From: Dendrolimus kikuchii
Lineage: Eukaryota > Arthropoda > Insecta > Lepidoptera > Lasiocampidae
DNA length: 64,000 nt
Direction: 5' to 3'
NCBI GenBank assembly: GCA_019925095.2
Contig: CM034392.1
Coordinates: forward strand, 4,223,501 to 4,287,500
The position numbers and the translations under genes are program-made. This document shows positions 9,455 to 20,300 of this stretch, piece by piece. Every line of letters starts with the position of its first letter. Position 1 is the first letter of the stretch. The notes beneath the pieces were generated by a model. It did no database searches, was not told where the DNA came from, and saw nothing but the letters and a program-made list of their open reading frames with translations.

Positions 9455-12400
9455 ATGAAGTGCAATTTAAGCGTTTTAACCTACAGCTGTGCGAGGGTTA
9501 TGCTTCTCGCATTTAATTTATTTTGCATTGTATGTACTTGATTTTTGCAATAAATAAGTCTTATTTTTTAATGAAAGTATAGGTTTGCGTTTGACCACTG
9601 TCTCACCTGATGTCGAGTGATGACGCAGTCTAGGATGGAACGCGCTTACTTAGAAGATATCTATTCACTCGTGACTTGGAGACTTCAAGGTTGTATTTGT
9701 CAGGAAAAACAGACTCCGGCAAATTATTCCACTCTTCGGCAGTGCGCACCAGAAAAGATGAAGCGAAACGCTTGGTTCTGAGTGGTGGTGTTTCCACCAT
9801 GTAACGGTGGCGCAAACCGGTGTATCTGGTTGTCCGATGGTAAAAAGGGGATGGAGGAATTACCTCGTGTTTTAAGGAACACTCCCCGAAATCGATTCAA
9901 TCCGATCCGAAGTCTGATTAATTTTTATAGTTACAACTGAAGCTTATGATATTAAATGTGTTGTTATATATGGTATGAAACGAAAATACAAGTCACCAGT
10001 TTCGAACATAATGGTTTTATATATTAAAAAAGATGCAAAAGTATATTCCATGATTGAAGCACGATTTTATTTGAACAGATGTCAGATGAAGCGGAATTTA
10101 TCCATTGTTATAAATGAATCATTGAATTATTTTAATCTTTTTGATTTATCATTTAAATTAGGGACTGTTTCAGTTGGAATTTATGAGAAATAAATTCTTT
10201 AAAATATCTACAAACCCAAATACCTCATAATTTCTAACGACATAAAACCAGAATGTCTAACGGGAACAGACTACGTAAGCTATGGCAGTTACATATGTTC
10301 TTAAGGAAACTAACTAGTCATATATATATAAGTATTTCCTCGGTTAACTAATTTCAATCATTGATTTATTTACAGTTGCTGGCTCTCGTAACATTAGGCT
10401 ATGTGATAGTGGATGCTAACATTCTAAGACAATATGGCGAAAACCAAGCTACCGGGTCTATAGTTGGTGATATCATTGTTGGTATCGCTAGTTTCATTCT
10501 TATATGTATTGCAATCTTTGGATGCGTTGGAGTTTTAAGGAGCAATATAAAATTCTTGTACTTGGTAAGTGAACTAAAATTAATAATAGCCCATATCGAA
10601 GGATATCTAATTGTCTACCTTACCTCGTAAAGCGAGATATTATCTAATTTATTCATTATTATCAAAAATATTTCGCGGTTTTTGACTACATTAATTCTTT
10701 TGTAACCAACTTTTTGTTGTTAAATAAAGTATATTATATCAAATGGTTTGTGACGTAATATTATAATTCTTAAATTTTCAGTACATTGGATTTTTGATGA
10801 TCATTGTACTTTTGGAATTGCTACTTGGTATTTGGATAGCCTTGCAACGATACGGTCTGCAATTCAGACTGACTGAAATGATGAGGGAGAATTTCTTTAA
10901 GAACGTAACCATAGACGAGCAAGAAGAACATAACAAGCAATGGGATGTTATGCAGAACACAGTTAGTACACTTTTAATGAACTTCGTATGACCGATGATA
11001 TAAATAGTGCAGAAACTAATTAAATGTAGCTGAAATCAGGATTTTCCTAATTATGTTTCATACATAAACTTACTTATTCCGACTCGTCCAGTCATATTAG
11101 TTCGTGGGAGCTCACTGACTCAGTCGGCTTCAGTTCAATCTTTGCAAAAATCATGCAATGCTTAGGCAGTTTTCCTGATGTGATATGCTTAATGGCTTAT
11201 ATCGTTCAATTGTCACTTGTCGATTGTAACCTGCACATCAAGATTACTGATACGAAACGTAATATCACCAACAATCTTGGACTTGTGTGGCGTATGTACC
11301 ACCTCTTCTCATGGAGAAGGACGATCTTAGCAGCAGGATTTTTATGAGTTGGTAAATTTATTACATCGCAACCATTGCCGTATTATCGTATAAATTACTA
11401 AGTTTATTCTAAAGATATACGACTTCTCGTCTCTAACAAATTACGCCAAATGAATAATGAAGTCAAATTTAAGAGTAACGACAGGTCGATTATTATGCGA
11501 GATTTGATTTTCTTTATTGTCATCATCTTTGGTTGGGTTTGAGCGTCTAATTTCAGAGTCCTGGTTCCGTTTTCCTGTTTTCAGTGTGATTTCGATAATT
11601 TGCTATCCCTTCCTAATTATATTTAAAAAACAATGTATTTATACGATATTTTTTCCAGTATGAATGTTGTGGTCTGAACAGTCCCGAAGATTACATTGCT
11701 ATTGGACAGAAAATTAGCTTGTCTTGCTGCCAAAGAGCATATCGAGCAAGAACTGTGCAGGCGCAACAAAGGATGTATGCGACGTGTATTGAGTATGTGC
11801 CACTGTTTATTTAGGTTTATCTCTTGTCATTTCATTATTTATCTGTTGGGCAATATTAATCTGAAATCAAACAACGTTAAGCCATGAATTCACCGAGAAA
11901 TAATCCTTTCTTCTAGGCACTGTTTCAGAGACAAAATCTAGGTACTGGATTTAGAAACACTAGGCAATTACCACTGTTACTGGTGTTTACAGCAACACAG
12001 GAAGACGACAAAATCTCCGAATCGTTTCTCCTCTCAAAATATCTACGTTGTATTCCGGAACTGTTTATACAAAGCATTATTTCTTAGTGATTTGGATTTA
12101 AATTTCTATTAAGAGCAAGAGGTATTAAATTACAATGGCCCACACAAAAAGTGGTCTGTACTTTTGACCAAACCCAACTATTCTTATGTATTTCGATGCG
12201 CTAAACCCGAACCTGGGGTTAGTTTGGATCATACACTCTCAAAATTTTGAGGGTGTATGGACCGAACTGACCCCAGATTCGGATTCAGATTTAGCGCATC
12301 GAAATACAAAAGAATATATGGGTCTGGTCAAAAGTACAGTCTTTTTTTTGAGGGCCGGTGATAAAATATTTTTTTACTACATTTCAGTACTATAAATAAA

Positions 12401-13951
12401 TGGAAGAAGAAACTAAGGGATAACAATGCCCCAGATGTTAATCTTTAACATTCTTCTTTCATAAAGAAGCCCTTAGTAACGTGATTTTGTTGTTTCAGAG
12501 TTGGTTCCTATTTTAAAAACGGCTGTGAAGATGAGCTAATGAGTTTGATTCAGGAACAATCTGAGGGTTTACTCGGGGTTGCTGTTTTCGCTTTTTGGTG
12601 TGAGGTATGTATGATATTACGTCACATCTATACTAATAAGGTTCATGTAGAGCCATTTTAGGTGTTTCTCTTAAGGATAGAATTAGAAATGTGAATATCC
12701 GTAAGAGAACGAAGGTAACCGACATAGCTCGCAAAATAAGGAAGTTGAAGTAGCAGTGGGCCGGTCACGTCTGTTGCAGGACTGACGGCCGATGGAGCAA
12801 ACGTGTCCTAGCGTGAAGACCACGTCTTGTATATGTGTATTTAATTTGCACACCACCGTCATACACTTGCGAATCTCCCGTTGATAAAATCCATAGCCCA
12901 GGTTGTCTGGAAGAGATCGCTCTAAAGCGATAAGGCCGCCCTTTGCTCCTACTGTTAATGGTTAAATGTGACTACTGTAAATTGTTTATTTTATCTGTAT
13001 TTGGTGAACAATAAAGAGTTTTCTATCTTTCTATCTATCTTGGCAAGCGTAGCGTAGGAGGCCTTTCTGCCAGAGGACTAACGACCTGCGCAAGGTCCTC
13101 GGTCGGGGGCTGGATGAAAAAGAAAAGTGGCTGAAGAAGAAGATACCAATAAATACAAATGATCTATCTGAATAAACTCAATAAAGAATTTTATTAAGGA
13201 CATCAATAAGCCATGTAGCCCCCTATCCAATCCACTTTATTCGATCCCTATTATACCATCCTAAAGGCTGACAAGACGTTGGCTGCACTCCTGGTGTTGC
13301 AAACACCTGTAGGCGACGTTACGCACTTTCCATTAGCTGGGCCGTCTGTTTACCAGCTTTGCAACAACAAAAGCCGAAATCTCCGATTATGTTAAAAATA
13401 ATTATATAGCTTTCATTTCATATTTGAGGAATATTAAAAAAAATATATCAAAATCGTGTTTTTTCATGTTCTAAATTTGTTTGTTACTTAATCTTGCCAC
13501 GACGGGAGAGATATAGGCTAGGTACGTTCCATTAGAAACTCACAAAGACTTCGTGACCGCGATTTTCTCCTTTCCACTTGCTTGCCGGCGTTACAATCGT
13601 AAACCCAAGTGGAACGGTTATTCGACCCACCTCTTGACATGGGTCGTTGTGAGCGTTGTGTGATCGAAAATTTTGACGTCATTGGTGACGTTTTCGCCAC
13701 GACCACAACGACCGCGGTCGCCTTCTGGAACGGCTAACGGAGCATTTTGGGCGTTGTCAGCTTACTACTGGAACGCGCTGATTGTAAAATAATCAATGCA
13801 GTGACTGCATATTTTGGCAAGTAGTGTATAAGAGAGATTTAACGCTTTTGTTTAAATTTTGTTACAGGCAATCGGAATGTTGCTTGCATTGGTGATGATT
13901 AACCACATCAAGAATAGCGTCCAAGTTTACAAGCACACTGTTAAATATTAA
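9455..13951 (+). CDS. Tetraspanin 1, complete, six exons, 255 aa
   Basis: Four-pass membrane scaffold protein of the tetraspanin family. Exons: 9455-9529, 10376-10564, 10782-10961, 11659-11792, 12499-12604, 13868-13951 (stop TAA). All introns are GT-AG. Exon 1 ([20 protein letters not shown], then NLFCI) and the start of exon 2 form TM1. TM2 is about residues 56-78 and carries the family GCVG signature. TM3 is about 90-110. The large loop has the CCG motif (C151, C152), then C171, C172, C191 and C202: six cysteines, the common layout. TM4 is about 215-240, with a short cytoplasmic tail. The start is the only ATG in frame before a phase-0 donor that fits exon 2. It is paralogous to the genes at 17315 and 30628 with matching exon phases, but has an extra phase-2 intron (11793-12498) in the loop. 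Orthology to a named gene cannot be set; a Drosophila 42E-like cluster is a guess. Confidence 0.88.
9600..9905 (-). mobile_element. LINE ORF2 C-terminal relic in tetraspanin 1 intron 1
   Basis: Minus-strand codons give [20 protein letters not shown], then [10 protein letters not shown] and [13 protein letters not shown], a typical insect LINE RT C-terminus, ending at 9630. No upstream RT remains. It lies antisense within intron 1. Confidence 0.65.
11160..11300 (+). repeat. Degraded SINE body in tetraspanin 1 intron 3
   Basis: Shares CAGTTTTCCTGATGTGATAT-like, AACCTGCACATC and CACCAACAATCTTGGAC-like blocks with the tRNA-derived SINE at 15845-16085. Old and diverged. Confidence 0.45.
12137..12356. 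mobile_element. Near-perfect palindromic foldback MITE in intron 4
   Basis: Two arms of about 105 bp are reverse complements of each other and meet near 12245 at CTCAAAATTTTGAG. Matching blocks include GTACTTTTGACCA (left) against TGGTCAAAAGTAC (right), and TTTCGATGCGCTAAA against TTTAGCGCATCGAAA. Ends are GGCCC and GGGCC. It has no coding capacity. It lies in the intron unique to tetraspanin 1 and would form a long hairpin in the pre-mRNA. Confidence 0.85.
12660..13140 (+). mobile_element. RTE/jockey-like LINE C-terminus split by another LINE tail
   Basis: 12690-12835 reads [12 protein letters not shown], stop, [14 protein letters not shown], the C-terminus of an insect LINE ORF2. The frame resumes near 13040 (SVGGLSA). 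Between them, 12840-13035, is the 3' tail of a different LINE family (GGTTGTCTGGAAGAGATCGC, AATAAAGAGTTTTC, then a CTAT-type microsatellite). This is a nested insertion inside intron 5 of tetraspanin 1. Confidence 0.65.
13270..13378 (+). repeat. Retroposon family A fragment
   Basis: Matches the 3' part of family A: CTCCTGGTGTTGCAAACACC, GGCGACGTTACGCACTTTCC, TGGGCCGTCTG, then AACAACAAAA. Truncated at the 5' side. Confidence 0.55.
13523..13781 (-). mobile_element. MITE family B, copy 2, in tetraspanin 1 intron 5
   Basis: Reverse-orientation copy with termini TACGTTCCATTAGAAACTC (left) and GGAACGCGC (right). The interior is close to copy 1. Its end lies 86 bp before the last exon of tetraspanin 1. 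Confidence 0.8.
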
Positions 13952-14055
13952 CTTTTGTTCTATCATTGTTTAAAAATAACAATTCTACTATACTGTGTAA
14001 AATACTTATCAAGTTTATTCAAAATATATTCAATCACACATGATAAGATGTTTTA

Positions 14056-14293
14056 GGGCATTTGCCCGACTGGATGGCTACCACCCCTGGTCTAAAGTAT
14101 GTCGCCATAACAACCTTCGAGTTGTGTTCCGGCATTAGTGACCAGGTTCCAGTTTCCCTTAAGAGAGCAGCAGCGCATTTGTAGCACCTTTGGTGTTGCA
14201 AATGTCCATAGGCGATGGTAACCGCTTTCCATCAAGTGGGCCATTTGCCTGTCTGCTGATCTCCTGCAATAAAAAAAAAAAAAAAAAAAAAAA
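14056..14293 (+). mobile_element. SINE-like retroposon family A with poly(A)
   Basis: GACTGGATGGCTACCACCCC, then GTTCCGGCATTAGTGACCAG, TTGGTGTTGCAAATG, GGCGATGGTAACCGCTTTCC and CTCCTGCAATAAAAAA with a run of about 22 A. The A-tail defines the orientation. At least nine relatives are in this window. No A/B box is clear, so it could be a SINE or the 3' end of a LINE. Confidence 0.75.
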
Positions 14294-14330
14294 TACTTAT
14301 TTCTAAATTGTATTATATATATTTAAACAA

Positions 14331-15580
14331 CAATTAAAAAGAAACAAAATATTACATTTGAATTTGGAATCTGTCATTTTTATATGATTGTTCATTGTGT
14401 TTTCTCATTTTGGTGCTAATACATTGTACAACATTTTGCGATATTAAAATGGAATGGGGCGATAAAGAGAACCGAATCGTTGTGACTGCATTACACAAAG
14501 TAGGTATGGAGCCAAATGCAATTTTTAAAATTATCCATACGCTTGGTATTAGTCAAATGTTTGTGTACCGGGCTATTAATAGGTACAATGAGACCTCTGT
14601 TTGTGACAGAAAAAGATCTGGCCGTCCACGTAGTATTCGTACGAAAATGGTGGTCAAAGCGGTAAGGGAAAGAAATGTACTGTCCGAAAGCAAAAGATTT
14701 TATCTCGGGAGATGAATATATCACCTAGAACCATGTCGCGTATTTTAAAAGATAACTTGGCACTTGCAGCCTATAAGAGACTCGCTGGTCATTTCTTAAC
14801 TCATAATTTAAAAAAGAATAGGGTGGTAAAATCAAAACAACTACTGAAGCGGTACGCAAAGGGAGGTCACAGAAAAAAATTGTTTACGGATGAGATTTTT
14901 TTTACAATTGAGCAACATTTTAACAAACAAAATGACCGTATTTATGCTCAAAGCTCTAAGGAAGCTTCTCAATTAGTCGACAGAGTGCAACGTGGGCATT
15001 ATCCGTCTTCAGTGATGGTTTGGTGAGGTGTTAGCTATGAAGGAGTGACTGAGCTGACTATTTTTGTGAAAAAGGTATCAAAACATCGGCACAAGTGTAT
15101 CAAGATAGCATTCTTGAGAAGGCCCTTAACAACACCATGTTCAATAATCAAGAATGGTCCTTCCAGCAAGACTCAGCGCCGGGTCATAAAGCTCAGTCCA
15201 CGCAGTCTTAGTTGGAAACGAACGTTTCGGACTTCATCAGAGCTGAAGACTGGCCATCGTCTAGTCCCGATCTTAACCCGCTGGATTATGATTTATGGTC
15301 AGTTTTAGAGAGTACGGCTTGCTCTAAACGCCATGATAATTTGGAGTCCCTAAAACAATCCATACGATTGGCAGTGAAAAATTTTCCCAAGGAAAGAGTG
15401 CGTGCTTCTATTAATAACTGGCCTCAACGTTTTAAGCACTGTATTGCAGCCAATGGAGACCACTTGGATTAAGCTTTTTATATTTTAAATTGTTTTATAT
15501 TTATGTATTAAACTAACACTGTAAAATTTAAAAAAATGTTTCTTTGTTACAATATTTATGGCAAGACTAGGTATATTTGT
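14331..15580 (+). mobile_element. maT-type (DD37D) mariner, inactivated
   Basis: Three overlapping frames (14395-14715, 14712-15026, 15045-15472) together cover a whole Tc1/mariner transposase. The N-terminal helix-turn-helix region, FTDE (first Asp), QQDSAPGH (second Asp) and SPDLNPLDYDLW (third Asp) are visible. Thirty-seven codons separate the second and third Asp, the DD37D spacing of the maT clade. At least two frameshifts and one stop lie between the last two Asp. The 3' end keeps the terminal repeat TATTTATGGCAAGACTAGG; the 5' end has lost its repeat and abuts family A. Same family as 1-850. No restored protein is given. Confidence 0.88.
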
Positions 15581-15844
15581 ACCCTAGATATTCTTGGGAG
15601 TGAGGCAAAAAAGTCGGAGAACTTTGCAACATTGTGTTCTAGAAGAACATAATGTAATTTTAACACAGCTTGAAGGGTACTGTTTTATTTTAACAACAAA
15701 ATTGTATTGACAATAAAAATATGTTCTTCAATTTCAATTTTATTGAACTAAAACTTAATTATATAGGAAAATTAACCTTGTAATTTGAATATGCGCATAT
15801 CTTTCGCATTCGTAGTAATGTACATTATGTATTTACAAAAGCCG

Positions 15845-16086
15845 TTCTAAGTCCCAACTCGTAAGTGCGCGGTTTGAATCCTAGCGAGAAAGAATGTACT
15901 AATTAGGCAGTTTTCTGACCTAACATGCATGTGCTAACGGTAAAGGAAAACATTGCGATGAAACCTACACATCGAGATAACCGATTTGTTACACCAGCCA
16001 ATCACCCTTAGAAAGGCGTAGCGGGTATACCTACTGTCCGTTCATCCATAAATGGGAGGCTCAAACCCAGCAGTGGGACGTTAATG
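15845..16086 (+). repeat. tRNA-derived SINE
   Basis: A B-box-like GGTTTGAATCC near 15872 in a tRNA-like head, then a body with GGTAAAGGAAAACATTGCGA and GAAACCTACACATCGAG. The 3' part ends in AAACCCAGCAGTGGGACGTT. This architecture is common in lepidopteran SINEs. Confidence 0.65.
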
Positions 16087-17221
16087 GTCTTTCATTTTAT
16101 ATAACATACTTTTATCCCTTCTTAAAATTAAAAAACGTAGAACAATGAATCGATACGACTAACTAGCAGTAATTAATGGTTTTGTACCTGTAGGTAAGCT
16201 ATATTAATTTTATGTATTAGTGTTCAATCAAAAACATACCTTATTACATTCCCACTATGAGCTATTAAACTCTGAAGGATAACTTTGTCAACAATTATCC
16301 TTGGAACAAAGAAATTTTTGCAATATTATCTTGCGGTTTTGCCATTTGAATTTAGTTCTTATTGTCAATGTATAAGAGTGGTCTGTTGGACATGAATTCA
16401 GTTGGTAATGGAGTTCTGAAACAAAGACTGGTGGATGAAGACGGACCCTGAAGTGTGGGGAAGTTGACACGTGGGTTCCCACGTTCTATATATAGCTATT
16501 TAGTGATAAGCGAAGCGGAACATCGATTCCTTTCAGGTGCGTGTTGACACTCTTAAATCGTTAAATCAATTTTTAATTTACACCACGAACACTACGTATA
16601 TAGCAGTTATTTATGATTTACTACCAGCGAAACTTCTTTTGGGTTACCATGACGATGATGTATGTATTCTTCGAGTGTTTATGGGTTCGATCTGTACTCT
16701 TATTCGACCATGTCGTGATTAGTCGTCGTTGTTTTAATATTTTCATCATTCCTGTAATACCAAATGTATTACAGAAGTATCTATAAAAAACTCAGCTTCT
16801 GTATGTGTTCGCAAAACTAGAAAAATAGAGATATATTAACCTCTTTACCAAGCATCACCTTTCTGCATGTGACATCTCACATGACAGTTGGGAAAATCGT
16901 GCACTACAAAGAAGGGAGTGGTTTAGTTCAATTGATAAAGCTGTTACTGCCTTCGAAACGCAGATGACTCACTTGCACTCAGATGAGTAACGCCTTATCA
17001 AAAAGAACCGCACGCTCCAAAGCCTCCTTCAGCACTACATATGACTCATCAGAACGGCTGTATTGCGCTCCTTGCAAAAGAACATTTAAAACCAAAGGTT
17101 TCATACATCACGGATGACTATGTTTATACTCGTATATCCACTACATTCAGAATAAATTGGTCTCCTCGGTCTAAATGATTTGTTATGGTTTTAGAATCCG
17201 CTCCGCTCATCACCGTGTTCC
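16087..17221. other. Upstream region of tetraspanin 2, no gene seen
   Basis: AT-rich. Frames at 16288-16482 and 16537-16722 have no family features. An imperfect palindrome, GCATGTGACATCTCACATGA, lies near 16865. Confidence 0.45.
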
Positions 17222-17233
17222 ATAAATATATAA
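17222..17233 (+). promoter_or_regulatory. Possible TATA element of tetraspanin 2
   Basis: ATAAATATATAA lies 82-93 bp before the start ATG, which would leave a 5' UTR of about 55 nt. AT-rich surroundings make chance matches common. Confidence 0.28.
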
Positions 17234-17314
17234 TCAGCGCTAGGCCATCGAATGCACTGATCGATACCCCATACCTCACTTATTCCGTCCACCTCTTCCG
17301 CGTCGGTCACCACC

Positions 17315-20300
17315 ATGAAGCCCAGAAGCATACGCTGCATGAAGTTCTTTCTTACCCTCTTCAATATTTTCTGCATTGTAAGTGATTTCAGTATATTTAA
17401 TTTATAAACTATTAAAGTCAAAATGTATATAGCTACGTCTCAATTACCATACAAGGCTCGATCTGCTGGATTGATGCCGAAAATAGCAATCATTCTAGCA
17501 GCATAAATATATATCTAATAAATATATTACAATCTTAGTGGGGGTTCAAAAGCTTGGAACGTGAGGTTCTAAAACTGAACACCAGATTAACTCATTATGA
17601 GATCAAAGGTCTGATGTTTATACTTCTACTTCAGATGACCAATTAATAGGTCAACACACTGAAATTGCCAGGCTTCTGGAGACCTTATTCATAGATAAGG
17701 TTATCGAGGCTCAATATTCTAGTACATTCTGAGAATAGATCTACAATTATTGAACTTGATATATTAGAATAGGTTACTAGAACTGGTATAATACTATTAT
17801 TGTATTTACAAACAGTATTTGAAAATGTTATAATCAATTTTAAACTGTGTCAGAAATTATTTTTTGTATTGTAATATATTAGATGAATGTAGAGCTGAAA
17901 ACATTCTGTATAGCTATATATAGCAGGGCTAACAAGCTAAAAAAGTTATTAATCTATTGACCAGATCGATTGGTGTCTGTTTATCACTTAATCAATCGAT
18001 TAAGAACGTTGAAAATTCTCTTTAAAACCTGAAGTATTTATAAAGATTCAATAAAGGTGATTGTTAACTGTCTAATAATTTCTTTCTTATCTTTTTTCTT
18101 GTAAAATTTTATATTCTGGCACATATCTTCTGTCACACCACAAATCGTCGTAATACTCTTCACAAAGCTATCTATTTTACTATTCTAACTTTACTGTTAT
18201 ATTTAACACCCCTTCTGTTCTGTCCAACGATTTTAATTCTTCATTGTTTGCCCATACTATGTTAATGGTTTTATTCACCCAATTTGTCAGTCACATGTTG
18301 GGAGATTAATTAAGTAAATGAAAACTACCTAAATCTGAATTAATTTTTCTTCATTTTTCATTTTAAACTGTCAACTGAAATTTTAAGCCTGATGTATAGA
18401 AAATCTAGTAAAGGCAAGGTGAGGCAATGTTTTACTAGATCTGCATATTCCTCAGGCATGTTATTATCTATTAGCTTCCTTTTGACAATCTCAATGCAGT
18501 CTTCCACTGGTAAACTGGCAAATAAGGACTGGACATCAAAACTTACTAATACTTCATCCTCAGCCAATGTCAAATTTTCAATTGCGCTGATGAAGTCGAA
18601 GGATTCCTTGACATGGTAGGGTGTGTTGCTGCGGAGATTGTTGAGCGTCTTCGCGAGATGTTGTGCCAGTCTGTATGTTGGTGAGTCAAGCTGGCTAACT
18701 ATAGGGCGCATTGAAGCAATATGAAGGCATATCTTAAAGGAATAATCATTAAAATCAGAGAAATGTAGTTAGTTCTCTATTGGTATATTGACATTAGGAT
18801 GTATATGTATGTAAAATTAACGAATTATTGTATACATTGAAACATTGTGCTTCTTGTATGAATAAAAGGGCCTTCTCTTCCCTCAAGCGGTCAAAACACA
18901 GTTAAGTGTACAGCTCATTTAATCAACGGTTAAGTATTTCTAACATCGTATCGTAGATTACATTCTTCTTATATTTTGATTAACCGATACATATTTAATT
19001 CTAATCCACTTATATTTGAGTAACTTCGACAATAAGCGTTTGAGAATTTACGTGAATTAGTATTCATTTTACCAAAATACTAGAAATATTGGATTAATTC
19101 CGTTAAAAAAATTGTGAGAGAAAGAGAGTTGGTCTGAAAGAGAGTGTCGGGGTGAAGGTAAGGAAAGGAATGCTCCGGTGGTTCGGGCATGTGGAAAGAA
19201 TGCATGATGAAAGAATGACTAAACCGATATACAATGAAAAAGTGGATGGATGCAGAAGTCGTGGAAGGCCACGACACACCTTCCATGATCAAATTGATCG
19301 TGCACTAGTAGAAGGTGATATCAGGAGCCTTAAGAACAGACGAGCGTGCATGACCAGAGTTATGAATGTCAAAGAAGCAAGTGAGGTGTGTAAGAATAAG
19401 CCTAAATGGCACTCTGTTGATCGTGCCTACCCCGCAAGGGAACTGGCGTGAAGTTATGTATGTATGTATGTATGTAAAAAAATTGTATTGGTAACTAGAA
19501 ATAAAATATGTTAAAACAAGAGCTTTTAAAGATCATCAATAAAGATACAAGTCACTTTGTGTAAATGCTTGTTTGCTCCTCTTTATCGGCCTTGACGATG
19601 AAACAATTATCAGAAATTTTGAATATAATTTTTCTTCAATGATTATTCGAAAGCAAGTATAATTATTATGTTTTATTCAAATATAAAAATATCTCACTTA
19701 TGGCCGATTTTTCAATCATCAGATAAAAGTTATCATTGGAATGAACTGTAACCTAACTGAATTCAAAAGTGAAATAATTCAACTGTTTTATTCACGTAAC
19801 AATCATTTTTAATTTCCCTATCAATCTACCTTTTGCGAATACATTATTTTATTGTTTACAGCTCTTCGGCCTCATTCTTATGGCGATATGTATGATAAAC
19901 ATGCGAGAGAAGAAGACCAGACCAGACCAGCAGTCCGTTCTGTCTAGGGGTGCACTATCTTTTCTCCTTACCTTGGGCTTTGGTCTAGTTGTGACGGCAA
20001 TCTTGGGCTGCATCGGAGCATTGAGGGAGCATGTCAAGATTTTGTACATCGTAAGCCAATAACTGCATATACTATACTAGCTGTGCCCGCGACATCGTCC
20101 GCGTGGAATTTGCTTTCAAAACCCTCCGATTTTGAGACATTCTTCATTGGTGCTCCGCTCCTATTGCTTTTAGCGTGATGATATATAGCCTATAGCCTTC
20201 CTCGATAAATGGGCTATCCAACACTGAAAGAATTTTTCAAATCAGACCAGTAGTTCCTGAGATTAGCGCGTTCAATCAAACAATATATTAGTATATTTGG

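Noticed and set aside
10361..10375. Extension of tetraspanin 1 exon 2 to an upstream TTG start
   Set aside because: The bases are the polypyrimidine tract and AG of an acceptor. The real N-terminus is the exon at 9455-9529.
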